The notes: generated by a model not told the origin, from the letters alone. A DNA stretch of 64,000 bases from MR-S7 sp000400995 (GCF_045291395.1 NZ_CP152342.1:2232001-2296000); one strand, 5' to 3'; positions 9,412-17,666 are shown, counted from the first letter of the stretch. Numbers and translations are program-made.

Positions 9412-10260
9412 ATGACCCAAATCGCCGATCTTGTTGTAAGCACACTGGAGAACGACGCCGCCGCCGTGATCCAGGAATGGCTGACCGAAGCCAAGGCCGG
9501 CAACCCCACGGCCATCCGGACGGCCTCGGCGGACGCGGCGCAGATCGTGGCCGCCCTGGCCAAGGCGCTGCGCGCCGGCGCCGACGCGAATGCATTCAAC
9601 GACGCGCAGTGGTCCGAGCTGCACGGCGTGCTGTCGGACCTGTCGCGCTCGCGCGCGGCCCAGGGCCAGAGCGCGGGGGACACCAGCGTCTTCGTGCTGG
9701 CGCTCAAGAAGCCGCTGCTCACCGCGCTGCAGGCGCACATCGCCAGGCTGGACAGCGTCCAGCTCCCGGCGCTGTTCTGGGAGCTGACGCGGCTGGTGGA
9801 CAGCATGGCGCAGTACACCGTCTCCACCTTCCAGGCCGCGCGCGAGAGCATCATCGTGCGCCAGCAGGAGGAGTTGCTGGAGCTGTCCACCCCGGTGGTC
9901 AAGCTCTGGGACGGCATCCTGGCCCTGCCCATCATCGGCACGCTGGACAGCCACCGCACGCAGATCGTGATGGAGACGCTGCTGCAGAAGATCGTGGAGA
10001 CGGGCTCGGAGCTGGCCATCATCGACATCACCGGCGTGCCCACGGTGGACACGCTAGTGGCGCAGCACCTGCTCAAGACGGTGACGGCCCTGCGGCTCAT
10101 GGGCGCGGACTGCATCATCAGCGGCATCCGCCCGCAGATCGCGCAGACCATCGTGCACCTGGGCATCGACCTGCAGGGCATCGCCACCAAGGCCACGCTG
10201 GCCGACGCGCTGGCGCTGGCGCTGCAGAAGACCGGCTGGCAGTTCAGCCGCCAGCACTGA
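9412..10260 (+). CDS. RsbR-like stressosome scaffold (RsbRD-type N-terminus + STAS)
   Basis: A 282-residue homologue of the RsbT co-antagonist RsbR, a scaffold of the stressosome. Residues 1-150 form a helical sensory domain resembling the RsbRD N-terminal type. Residues 160-280 are a STAS domain very close to Bacillus RsbR (IIGTLDS ... AIIDITGVPTVDTLVAQHL ... SGIRPQIAQTIVHLGIDL). The two threonines that RsbT phosphorylates in B. subtilis are conserved, as Thr177 in IIGT and Thr207 in DITGVP. ATG 9412 was chosen by homology; a possible -10 (TACAAT) lies at 9372-9377. It is the first gene of a six-gene plus-strand run. Confidence 0.9.
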   Translation: MTQIADLVVSTLENDAAAVIQEWLTEAKAGNPTAIRTASADAAQIVAALAKALRAGADANAFNDAQWSELHGVLSDLSRSRAAQGQSAGDTSVFVLALKKPLLTALQAHIARLDSVQLPALFWELTRLVDSMAQYTVSTFQAARESIIVRQQEELLELSTPVVKLWDGILALPIIGTLDSHRTQIVMETLLQKIVETGSELAIIDITGVPTVDTLVAQHLLKTVTALRLMGADCIISGIRPQIAQTIVHLGIDLQGIATKATLADALALALQKTGWQFSRQH

Positions 10261-10273
10261 GCGGGGCGCCACC

Positions 10274-10651
10274 ATGGACCGCATCCCCATCCTCCGCATG
10301 GGCGACACGCTGCTCGTCACCATCCAGTTCGACATGCAGGACCAGACCGCGCTCAGGCTGCAGGAGGACCTGGCCGACCGCATCGCCAAGACCGGCGCCA
10401 CGGGCGTGATGATCGACATCTCGGCCCTGGAGATCGTGGACTCCTTCGTGGGCCGCATGCTCACCAGCATCTCGGGCATCGCGCGCATCCTGTCGGCCGC
10501 CACGGTGGTGGTGGGCATGCAGCCGGCGGTAGCGATCACGCTGGTGGAGCTGGGCCTGTCGCTCGACGGCGTGCGCACCGCGCTCGACGTGGAGCGCGGC
10601 ATGGCCCTGCTGCGCCGCGCGCAGGAGGAGAGCCGCCTTGGCCGCCATTGA
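10274..10651 (+). CDS. RsbS-like STAS-domain antagonist
   Basis: A 125-residue single STAS-domain protein, the second stressosome scaffold component, which binds the RsbT kinase until phosphorylated. The phosphorylation site is recognisable: ISALEIVDSFVGRML, with Ser57 matching B. subtilis RsbS Ser59. The rest of the STAS fold is present (RIPILRMGDTLLVTIQFDMQ at the start, VVVGMQPAVAITLVELGL near the end). It begins 13 bases after the rsbR-like stop, and its 3' end overlaps the start of the rsbT-like gene, pointing to translational coupling. Confidence 0.92.
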   Translation: MDRIPILRMGDTLLVTIQFDMQDQTALRLQEDLADRIAKTGATGVMIDISALEIVDSFVGRMLTSISGIARILSAATVVVGMQPAVAITLVELGLSLDGVRTALDVERGMALLRRAQEESRLGRH

Positions 10652-11045
10652 TCCGACCGGCACGATGCCGCTCACGACCGAGCAGCACGTGGTGCTCACC
10701 CGCCAGACCGTGCGCCAGCTGTGCCAGCAGATCAAGCTGTCGCTGGTGGAGCAGACCAAGATGATCACCGCCGCCAGCGAGCTGTCGCGCAACACCCTGA
10801 TCCACGGCGGCGGCGGGCGCATGCGCTGGGAGCTGCTCGCGCGCGACGGCCGCGCGGGCCTGGCGCTGCACTTCGAGGACGAGGGGCCGGGCATCGCCGA
10901 CCTCAAGCTGGCCATGACCGACGGCTGGACCTCCGGCGCGGGCATGGGCCTGGGCCTGCCGGGCAGCAAGCGGCTGGTCCACGACTTCGTGGTCGATTCC
11001 GCCCCCGGCAAGGGCACCCGCGTGAGCATCACCCAGTGGAAGTGA
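10638..11045 (+). CDS. RsbT-like serine/threonine kinase (switch kinase)
   Basis: A small GHKL-fold kinase that in stressosomes phosphorylates RsbR and RsbS and is then released to act on a downstream partner. The ATP-binding boxes are present: ELSRNTLIHGGGG (N box), DEGPGIADL (G1) and GAGMGLGLPGSKRLVHDF (G2). Start is TTG 10638 (135 residues, overlapping the rsbS-like stop by 14 bases) or ATG 10665 (126 residues). It ends in TGA that overlaps the start of the next gene. Bacillus RsbT activates RsbU; no RsbU homologue is encoded here, so the released kinase likely acts on the downstream phosphatase or kinases (inference). Confidence 0.92.
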   Translation: MAAIDPTGTMPLTTEQHVVLTRQTVRQLCQQIKLSLVEQTKMITAASELSRNTLIHGGGGRMRWELLARDGRAGLALHFEDEGPGIADLKLAMTDGWTSGAGMGLGLPGSKRLVHDFVVDSAPGKGTRVSITQWK

Positions 11046-12058
11046 TCCGTGGCTGGTGCCACCACGCCTTTCCCGTCACCGACGCGAGCCGCGTCGGCGA
11101 GGCCCGGCGCTTCGCCGCCAAGGCGATCGAGCCCTGGGGCTGGCCCGAGGCCGACGCGGGCCGCCTGTCCCTGGTCGTGACCGAACTGGGCACCAACCTG
11201 ATGCGCCACGCCGTGGACGGCGCGCTGTGGATCGCCGTCAAGGACGGGCTGCAGGAAGTGGAGGTACTCGCCCTGGACAGGGGGCCGGGTATCGCCGACC
11301 TGCCGCGCGCGATGCAGGACGGCCACTCCACCGGCACCGGCTCGCCCGGCACCGGCCTGGGCGCGCTGCGCCGACTGGCCGACGACTTCGACCTGGCCTC
11401 CTCGCCCGAGGGCACGGTCTGCGTGGCGCGGGTGCGCCTGCCCCCTGCCCGCACGACCCGGCGGCCCGCCGCCCGGCTGGGCGCCGTGAGCCTGTGCGCG
11501 CCCGGCGAGACGGTGTGCGGCGACGGCTGGGCCGCCGCGCTGGACGAGGGGCGCCTGTCGCTGCTCGTGGCCGACGGGCTGGGCCACGGGCCGCTGGCGG
11601 CCGTGGCGGCCTGCGCGGCGGTGGACGTATTCCTGGAGCAGCCCTTCGCCCGCCCCGACGCCCTGCTGCCGCAGCTGCACGCGGCGCTGCGCACCACGCG
11701 CGGGGCCGCCGTGTTCGCCGCCCATCTGACCGCGCCCGGCAGCATGTGCTGGACGGGCGCGGGCAACGTCCTGGGGCGGCTGGTCTCGGGCACCGCCGAC
11801 AACACCCTGACCACGCCGCACGGCACGGCGGGCCTGCAGATGCGCCTCAAGGCCGAGTCTTCCGTACAGCCGCTGCCTGCGCATGCCGTAGCCGTGGTCT
11901 GCACCGATGGCGTGGCCACGCGCTGGCGGAGCGAGGACTTCGCCGCCCTGCTGCCGCGCGACCCGGCCCTGCTGGCCGCCTCCATCGCCTGGCGGCACGG
12001 ACGCGGACGCGACGATGCCACCGTGCTCGTCCTGCAACCGGGAGAAGCCTTTGACTGA
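11042..12058 (+). CDS. Fused GHKL ATPase + PP2C (SpoIIE/RsbX-like) phosphatase
   Basis: A 338-residue two-domain protein. Residues 1-130 are an RsbW/RsbT-type ATP-binding domain (VTELGTNLMRHA, DRGPGIADL, GTGLGALRRLADDFDL). Residues 150-338 are a PP2C phosphatase with the metal-binding aspartates in CGDGWAAAL, LLVADGLGHG and GRDDATVLVL. By position it corresponds to RsbX, which resets the stressosome by dephosphorylating RsbR and RsbS, but Bacillus RsbX lacks the ATPase half. GTG 11042 overlaps the rsbT-like TGA (GTGA); GTG 11036 is an alternative. Its own TGA overlaps the TTG start of the next kinase. The role of the extra ATPase domain is unknown. Confidence 0.88.
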   Translation: MIRGWCHHAFPVTDASRVGEARRFAAKAIEPWGWPEADAGRLSLVVTELGTNLMRHAVDGALWIAVKDGLQEVEVLALDRGPGIADLPRAMQDGHSTGTGSPGTGLGALRRLADDFDLASSPEGTVCVARVRLPPARTTRRPAARLGAVSLCAPGETVCGDGWAAALDEGRLSLLVADGLGHGPLAAVAACAAVDVFLEQPFARPDALLPQLHAALRTTRGAAVFAAHLTAPGSMCWTGAGNVLGRLVSGTADNTLTTPHGTAGLQMRLKAESSVQPLPAHAVAVVCTDGVATRWRSEDFAALLPRDPALLAASIAWRHGRGRDDATVLVLQPGEAFD

Positions 12059-13334
12059 AGACACCCAGGCGCAACTGCGCGCGAGCCGGGCCGAGGCCGA
12101 GGCCCTGCGGCTCGAAGTGGAGGCGCTGCGCGCCGAGGTCGAGGAAACCAACCGCGGCGTGGTGGCCCTCTATGCGGAGCTGGACGCCCAGGCCGAGGAG
12201 CTGCGCCGCGCCACCCAGCTCAAGAGCCGGTTCCTGTCGTACATGAGCCACGAGTTCCGCACGCCCATCGGCGCCACGCTGAGCATCACGCGGCTGCTGC
12301 TGGACCGCGTGGACGGCCCGCTCACCCCCGAGCAGGAACGCCAGGTGCGCTTCATCGCCGGCACCTGCGAGGAATTTTCCGAAATGGTCAACGACCTGCT
12401 GGACCTGGCCAAGATCGAGGCCGGCCGGCTGGAAATCTCGCCCGAATGGTTCGAGATGATGGACCTGTTCGCCGCGCTGCGCGGCATGTTCAAGCCCATC
12501 CTCGCCAACCACGCGCTCAACCTCGTGTTCGAGGAGCCCGAGGGCATCCCGCGCCTGTACACCGACGACCGCAAGCTCTCGCAGATCCTGCGCAACTACA
12601 TCTCCAACGCCGTCAAGTTCACGCCCCACGGCGAGGTGCGCGTCTCGGCCCGCACCGAGGGACAGGGGATGATCCGCTTCTCCGTCACCGACACGGGCGT
12701 GGGCATTGCGCCCGAATACCTGCCCCGGCTGTTCAACGACTTCTCGCAGGTGGACTCGCCCATCCAGAAGCGCCTGCGCGGCACCGGCCTGGGCCTGGCG
12801 CTGTCGCGCCAGCTCGCCACCCTGCTGGGCGGGTCGGTGGAGGCGCAAAGCGAGCTGGGCCGGGGCTCCGTGTTCTCGGTCATCGTGCCCGCGCGCCTCA
12901 CCACGGACGCCCCGCACGGCGAGAGCGAGGATGAACCATGCCTGATTCCCAATGGATCGCGCCCACCATCGACCGCAGCCTGCACACCGTGCTGGTGGTC
13001 GATGACAACCCCGCCACCCGCTACGCCACGTCGCGCGTGCTGCGCGCCGCCGGCTTCCCGGTGGTGGAGGCGGAAACCGGCGCGCAGGCGCTCGCGCAGG
13101 CCGGCACGGGCATCGCGGCGGTGGTGCTGGACGTGCACCTGCCCGACATGGACGGCTTCGAGGTCTGCCGCAGCCTGCGCGCCAACGCGCGCACCGCGCT
13201 CACGCCCGTCGTGCACCTGTCGGCCGCCTACGTGCAGAACGAGCACCGCGTGGCCGGCCTCAACGCCGGGGCCGACGCCTACATGGTCCACCCGGCCGAG
13301 CCCGCCCTGCTGCTGGCCACGCTGCAGGCGCTGA
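12051..13334 (+). CDS. Cytosolic histidine kinase; ORF runs past the kinase domain
   Basis: Starts at TTG 12051, overlapping the phosphatase stop. Residues 1-60 form a charged coiled coil (EAEALRLEVEALRAEVEE), followed by the dimerisation/phosphoacceptor helix SYMSHEFRTP (His67) and the ATPase domain (NYISNAVKFTPHG, DTGVGIAPEYL, GTGLGLALSRQL). There are no membrane segments, so it should sense an internal signal, perhaps through the stressosome. The recognisable domain ends near 12897 (SVFSVIVPARL). The frame then stays open for about 130 more codons on top of the next gene, with a sequence that is only its shadow. A one-base change would give a stop overlapping the next ATG. Either a natural overlap or a sequence error. 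Confidence 0.85.
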   Translation: MTEDTQAQLRASRAEAEALRLEVEALRAEVEETNRGVVALYAELDAQAEELRRATQLKSRFLSYMSHEFRTPIGATLSITRLLLDRVDGPLTPEQERQVRFIAGTCEEFSEMVNDLLDLAKIEAGRLEISPEWFEMMDLFAALRGMFKPILANHALNLVFEEPEGIPRLYTDDRKLSQILRNYISNAVKFTPHGEVRVSARTEGQGMIRFSVTDTGVGIAPEYLPRLFNDFSQVDSPIQKRLRGTGLGLALSRQLATLLGGSVEAQSELGRGSVFSVIVPARLTTDAPHGESEDEPCLIPNGSRPPSTAACTPCWWSMTTPPPATPRRACCAPPASRWWRRKPARRRSRRPARASRRWCWTCTCPTWTASRSAAACAPTRAPRSRPSCTCRPPTCRTSTAWPASTPGPTPTWSTRPSPPCCWPRCRR

Positions 13335-14902
13335 TCCGCGCGCGCACGGCCGAGGACGAGCTGCGCCGTTCCGAGACGCGCTTTCGCGCCATCTACGACC
13401 AGGCGCCCGTGGCCATGATGCTCATCGACACGGCGGGCCGCTTCGCCGACGTGAACCCGGCCGCGCAGGCGCTGTTCCAGCGCGGGCGCGACGAGCTGGT
13501 GGGCGCGTCCGTCACCGCGCTGGCGCCGCCCGCGTGGCGGGCCTTCGCGCAGCGGCTGTTCGAGCACGGCCCGGGCCAGGAAACCATGCCCTGGCAGGGC
13601 GAATTTCCCATGCTGCGCGCCGACGGCGGCGAGATGCTGCTGTCGTGGAACCTCTCCGACCACGAGGAGCCCGGCGTGCGCATCGGCATCGCGCGCGACC
13701 TCACCGAGCGCATCGACTTCGAGCGCCGCCGCCAGGAGCTGCTGGAGCGCGAACAGGCCGCGCGCGTGCTGGCCGAGCGGCAAAGCCGCACCAAGGACGA
13801 CTTCGTGGCCGTGCTCTCGCACGAGCTGCGCACGCCGCTGACCCTGATCACCGGCTGGGTGCACATGCTGCGCCGCGCCAGGCCCGCGCCCACGCCCGAC
13901 GGCCTGGCGCGCGGGCTGGACGCCATCGAGCGCGGCGCCAAGGCGCAGGGCCGGATCATCTCGGACATCCTCGACGTCTCCCGCATCGCCTCCGGCAAGC
14001 TGCGGCTGCACCGCGAATGGGCGCGGCCGCTGGAGCTGACCCAGACCTCGCTGGACGCGCTGCGCGACCAGGCGCAGCTCAAGAACATCGCCCTGGTCAT
14101 CGAATCCGCCGGCGTGGACGAGGCGGCCTGGCTGGACGTGACGCGCTTCCAGCAGATCGTGTGGAACCTCGTCACCAACGCCATCAAGTTCTCGCAGCAC
14201 GGCGGCGCCGTCACGGTGCGCCTGGCGCGCAGGGGCGACGAGCTGCTGCTGGAGGTGCAGGACCAGGGCATCGGCATCGCGCCCGAATTCCTGCCCTACA
14301 TGTTCGAGCGCTTCACCCAGAGCGACACGCCCGGCAACCGCGCGCACGGCGGCCTGGGGCTGGGCATGTCCATCGTCAAGCACCTGGTGGAGCTGCACGG
14401 CGGCACCGTCGCCGCCGCCAGCGCCGGCGCCAACCAGGGCGCGACGATGACGGTGCGCATGAACGTGGCCCACCAGGAAAGCGCAGCCCCCGCGCCCGCC
14501 GGCGGCGGCGATGCGGGCAATGGCCAGCGCCTGCTGCAGGGCAAGGACATCCTGGTGGTGGAGGACAACGCCGACACGCGCGAGATGCTGAACGTGGTGC
14601 TGGCCGACGAGGGCGCCCATGTGCGCCTGGCCGGCGACTACGATTCGGCGATGGCGCAGCTGGACACGGCGTGGCCGCAATTGCTCGTGAGCGACATCGG
14701 CCTGCCCGGGCGCGACGGCTACGAGCTCATCGCCGCCATCCGCGCGCTGGAGCGCCAGCAGGGCCGCCCGCCGATGCGCGCCGTAGCCCTCACCGCCTTC
14801 GCCCGCCCGCAGGACCGCGAGCGCGCCCTGCTCGCGGGCTTCGACCAGCACCTGGACAAGCCGCTGCAGCCGCACGTGCTGGTCAGCGCGCTGAGCGGCT
14901 GA
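12938..14902 (+). CDS. Hybrid histidine kinase (REC-PAS-HisKA-HATPase-REC)
   Basis: A 654-residue cytosolic hybrid kinase. An N-terminal receiver (TVLVVDDNPATRY, Asp65 in VLDVHLPDMDG) is followed by a PAS domain (residues 145-270). The kinase core has His295 in LSHELRTPLTLITGW, and also NLVTNAIKFSQHG, DQGIGIAPEFL and GGLGLGMSIVKHL. A C-terminal receiver is complete (LVVEDNADTREM, Asp586 in LVSDIGLPGRDG, HLDKPLQP). In the first receiver the conserved Lys of the K-P motif is replaced by His118 (YMVHPAEP), so its signalling may be altered. It is the last gene of the rsb run and probably its output arm, but no DNA-binding partner is encoded next to it. Confidence 0.9.
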   Translation: MPDSQWIAPTIDRSLHTVLVVDDNPATRYATSRVLRAAGFPVVEAETGAQALAQAGTGIAAVVLDVHLPDMDGFEVCRSLRANARTALTPVVHLSAAYVQNEHRVAGLNAGADAYMVHPAEPALLLATLQALIRARTAEDELRRSETRFRAIYDQAPVAMMLIDTAGRFADVNPAAQALFQRGRDELVGASVTALAPPAWRAFAQRLFEHGPGQETMPWQGEFPMLRADGGEMLLSWNLSDHEEPGVRIGIARDLTERIDFERRRQELLEREQAARVLAERQSRTKDDFVAVLSHELRTPLTLITGWVHMLRRARPAPTPDGLARGLDAIERGAKAQGRIISDILDVSRIASGKLRLHREWARPLELTQTSLDALRDQAQLKNIALVIESAGVDEAAWLDVTRFQQIVWNLVTNAIKFSQHGGAVTVRLARRGDELLLEVQDQGIGIAPEFLPYMFERFTQSDTPGNRAHGGLGLGMSIVKHLVELHGGTVAAASAGANQGATMTVRMNVAHQESAAPAPAGGGDAGNGQRLLQGKDILVVEDNADTREMLNVVLADEGAHVRLAGDYDSAMAQLDTAWPQLLVSDIGLPGRDGYELIAAIRALERQQGRPPMRAVALTAFARPQDRERALLAGFDQHLDKPLQPHVLVSALSG

Positions 14903-14912
14903 ATCCCTACCC

Positions 14913-15731
14913 TCACCCCATGCCCAGTTGCGGCAGCCCCAGCGCGCAGGCCGCGCTCATGACCGCCGACAGTTCGTCCAGGATGACGCGCTTCTTGCGC
15001 TCCAGCCGCTCCACGGGTGCATGCACGCTGATGGTCAGCGGCCGCGCGCCGGGCTCTTGCGGCACCAGCATGCCGATCATGCCCGCGCCCTGCACCACCG
15101 TGTGCCGCGAGAAGACGTAGCCGTCGCGCCGGATCGTGCGCACCTGCGCGAGCACGGCCGCCACGTCCGGCGGGTTGCGCCCGCGCCGCGCGTGCTGCAC
15201 GCGCCGCAGCAGGTGCTCCACCTCCTCGTCGCCGTAGGCGCTCAGGATGAGCCAGCCGGTGCCCGAGCGGTCGAGCGAGCGCACCGTCTGGCGGATGCGC
15301 TCGTGCGGCACGTGCAGCTGCGAGGCGATCTGGCAGATGTACTGCGCATACAGGTCGCTCTGGGTGCCCAGGTTCACGGTTTCCTGCGTGGCCGCGTGCA
15401 CGCGCTGCATCGCCAGCAGGATGCCGCCCGTGCCGAAGCGCGCCCGCTCCACCCAGCTCACCATGCTGGACATGCGGATCGTGGGGAAATAGGTGCGCTG
15501 GCGCAGGTCGTATTCGAGGTAGCCCATCTCCACCAGGCTCTTGAGCAGCGCCGACGCGCTCGACGCGGGGTAGCCCAGGCTGCGCGTCACCTCCTTGAGC
15601 GGCAGCGGCGCCTGGCGCTGGGCGAACAGCTCGAAGACCTCGCACACGCGCATGGCGGATTTGGTGATCCCCCTGTCGCTCTGCGTGGGCGCCCTGCGCG
15701 TGAGCAGCCCCTTGTCGATCAAGCCCGGCAT
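14913..15731 (-). CDS. IclR-family transcriptional regulator
   Basis: A 272-residue regulator with the N-terminal winged helix (residues ~25-90, SAMRVCEVFELFAQRQAPL, PLKEVTRSLGYPASSASALL, KSLVEMGYLEYD) and the C-terminal effector-binding GAF-like domain (ATQETVNLGTQSDLYAQYIC, RSGTGWLILSAY, RDGYVFSR, GAGMIGMLVPQ). It is the last of three minus-strand genes with a Bug solute-binding protein and an isocitrate-lyase-family enzyme. It likely controls that operon through the palindrome at 17743-17758, responding to the enzyme's substrate or product (inference). ATG 15731 agrees with family length. Confidence 0.9.
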   Translation of the reverse strand: MPGLIDKGLLTRRAPTQSDRGITKSAMRVCEVFELFAQRQAPLPLKEVTRSLGYPASSASALLKSLVEMGYLEYDLRQRTYFPTIRMSSMVSWVERARFGTGGILLAMQRVHAATQETVNLGTQSDLYAQYICQIASQLHVPHERIRQTVRSLDRSGTGWLILSAYGDEEVEHLLRRVQHARRGRNPPDVAAVLAQVRTIRRDGYVFSRHTVVQGAGMIGMLVPQEPGARPLTISVHAPVERLERKKRVILDELSAVMSAACALGLPQLGMG

Positions 15732-15764
15732 GGGCCGATTCTGGCTTAGAACGTGCTGACGATC

Positions 15765-16728
15765 TTATTCAACGCTGATGCCGCCCTGGGCGATGGCCTT
15801 GCGCCACAGCTCCATCTCCGCCCGGGTGCGCTCGGTCAGCTCCTCGGACGTGCTGGACTGCAGGTCCGTGCCCATCTCGCGGAACTTGGCCTTCAGCCCG
15901 GGCTCGGCCAGCACGGCCGCCAGGGCCTGGTGCAGGCGCGCCACCACGGGCGCGGGCGTGCCCGCGGGCACGTACATGGCATACCACGTCGTGTACTGCG
16001 CGCCCGGCAGCAGCGACGACACCAGCGGCAGGTGCCTGCTGTCCGCCGCCTGCGTGGCCGAGGTCAGTGCGATCGGACGCACCGCGCCCTTTCTCCATCA
16101 GGCCCTTGAGCGAGGCCATGCTGCTCAGCATGAACTGCACCTGCCCGGCCGCCAGGTCCACCGTGGCCTGCGAGATGCCGCGGTAGGCCACGTGCGTGGC
16201 CTGGATGCCCGCCTGCGCGAGGATCACCTCCATGCCCAGGTGCGACACGCCGCCCGCGCCCGCGGACGCATAGTTGAGCCGGCCCGGCCGCGCCCGGGCG
16301 TAGTCGAGGAACTCCTGGAAGGTCTTCACCGGCAGCTGGCTGCTGACGAACAGCACGTGCGGGCTGGTGGACACGAGCGACACCGGCGCGAGCCTGGCGG
16401 CGGCATCGGCGCCGGCCTTGGTCAGCAGGGTCTGGATCGTCACGTGGCTCGCGCCGGCCAGGATCATGGTGTGCCCGTCGGGCGCCGAGCGGCTCAGCGC
16501 CTGCATGGCCGGCAGGCCGGCGCCGCCGCCGATGTTGTCCACCACCACGCTCTGGCCCATGTGCTCGCCGAGCCGCACCGCCACGTCGCGCGCCACGGAA
16601 TCCGTGGGGCCGCCCGCGGCGAAGGGCACGATGATCTTGAGCGGCTTGCTCGGGAAGCCGCTGGCGGCGGCGGGCAGCGCCCATGCCAGGGCTGCCAGTA
16701 GCAAGATGCGGCGCGGGGAGTTGCGCAT
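15765..16728 (-). pseudogene. Bug/TctC-family periplasmic solute-binding protein, frameshifted
   Basis: Tripartite-tricarboxylate-type periplasmic binding protein. From ATG 16728 there is a signal peptide (RRILLLAALAWALPAAAS), then the family features FPSKPLKIIVPFAAGGPTDS, RLGEHMGQSVVVDNIGGGAG, HVTIQTLLT, LNYASAGAGGVSHLGMEVI and THVAYRGISQATVDLAAGQV. At 16087-16089 a run of three C (minus strand GGG) has one base too many. The protein falls out of frame after LKGLMEKG and continues correctly one frame over as VRPIALTSATQAADSRHLPL to the end at 15765. No TctA/TctB membrane genes are near, as is usual for the many orphan Bug proteins of this family. The indel may be a sequence error. Confidence 0.85.
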
Positions 16729-16784
16729 GGATCCAATCTCCTTCGGGTCTATGGGTGTGGCCGCGGCGCGGCCGGCAGGGAAAT

Positions 16785-17666
16785 TCAGCCGCCCGCATCC
16801 ATGAAGGCGCGCGCGCGCCGCTCGATGGCCAGGGCCTGCGGCGTGCCGCAGAGCGTGTGCAGGTCGTCGAACGGGGCGAACACCTGCGCGTCCACGCGCG
16901 TGCCGCCCCACTCGCGGATGCGCCGCAGCCCCTCGCGCATGCCGTGGATGGCCGACAGCATCAGCGAGGCCGACAGGCTCACGCGCGCCACGCCCGCCGC
17001 CTGCAGGCGCTCGAAGGTCAGCCCGGCGCAGTCCGGGTGCTGCTCGATGAGGTTCATGCCCACCGGCCCGTCGATCGCGGCCGCCAGCTGCTCGGCCTCG
17101 TCCACGCGCGAGACGCCCTGGATGAAAACCATGGTGGCGCCCGCGCGCAGGTAGGCGTTGGCGCGCTCGACGGCCGCATCGATGCCCTCGATGCCCAGCG
17201 CGTCGGTGCGCGCGTTGAGCACGAAATATGGGTCGCGCCGCGCCGAGGCTGCCGCGTCGAGCTTGGCGCACATCTCGCGCAAGGGGATGAGCTCCTTGCC
17301 CTCGACGCGGCCGCAGCGCTTGGGAAAGCTCTGGTCTTCCAGGTTCATGCCGGCGGCGCCCGCCGCCTCGAATTCGCGCACGGTGTGCCACACGTTCACC
17401 ACGCCGCCATAGCCCGTGTCGCCATCGCCCATCACGGGAATGTCCACGGCGGCGGCGATGCGGCGCGTGCGGTCGGCCATCTCGCGCATCGACAGGATGC
17501 TGAAATCGGGCAGCCCGTCCGCCGCCGACAGCGACAGGCCCGACACCTGCAGGGCCTCGAAGCCCGCCTCCTGCGCCAGCCGGGCGGAGAGCGCGTCGTA
17601 CGCGGCGGGCATGACGAGAAGCGGGGGACGCACGATGAGTTCGTGCAGGCGCTGGGCAGGAGACAT
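16785..17666 (-). CDS. Isocitrate lyase/PEP mutase superfamily enzyme
   Basis: A 293-residue TIM-barrel enzyme of the ICL/PEP mutase superfamily. It has the metal/substrate features DGDTGYGG, GMNLEDQSFPKRCGR (the K(K/R)CGH-type loop, with Arg in place of the final His), VLNARTDAL and the helix AVERANAYLRAGATMVFI. Members cleave or rearrange 2-hydroxy-acid carbon skeletons: methylisocitrate or dimethylmalate lyases, oxaloacetate decarboxylase, carboxyphosphonoenolpyruvate mutase. Which one applies cannot be told; the loop variant argues against isocitrate lyase proper. The frame is open to 17732 (GTG), but the ATG near 17666 matches the family. It is the first gene of the operon with the Bug protein and the IclR regulator. 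Confidence 0.85.
   Translation of the reverse strand: MSPAQRLHELIVRPPLLVMPAAYDALSARLAQEAGFEALQVSGLSLSAADGLPDFSILSMREMADRTRRIAAAVDIPVMGDGDTGYGGVVNVWHTVREFEAAGAAGMNLEDQSFPKRCGRVEGKELIPLREMCAKLDAAASARRDPYFVLNARTDALGIEGIDAAVERANAYLRAGATMVFIQGVSRVDEAEQLAAAIDGPVGMNLIEQHPDCAGLTFERLQAAGVARVSLSASLMLSAIHGMREGLRRIREWGGTRVDAQVFAPFDDLHTLCGTPQALAIERRARAFMDAGG

Noticed and set aside
10638..12058. rsbT-like and phosphatase genes as one continuous fusion
   Set aside because: They lie in different frames with a clear TGA/GTG overlap, so two proteins coupled in translation is the simpler reading.
9412..14902. Possibility that the rsb cluster is a horizontally acquired island
   Set aside because: Base and codon composition match the neighbours and there are no mobile-element genes, tRNA or direct repeats at the borders.
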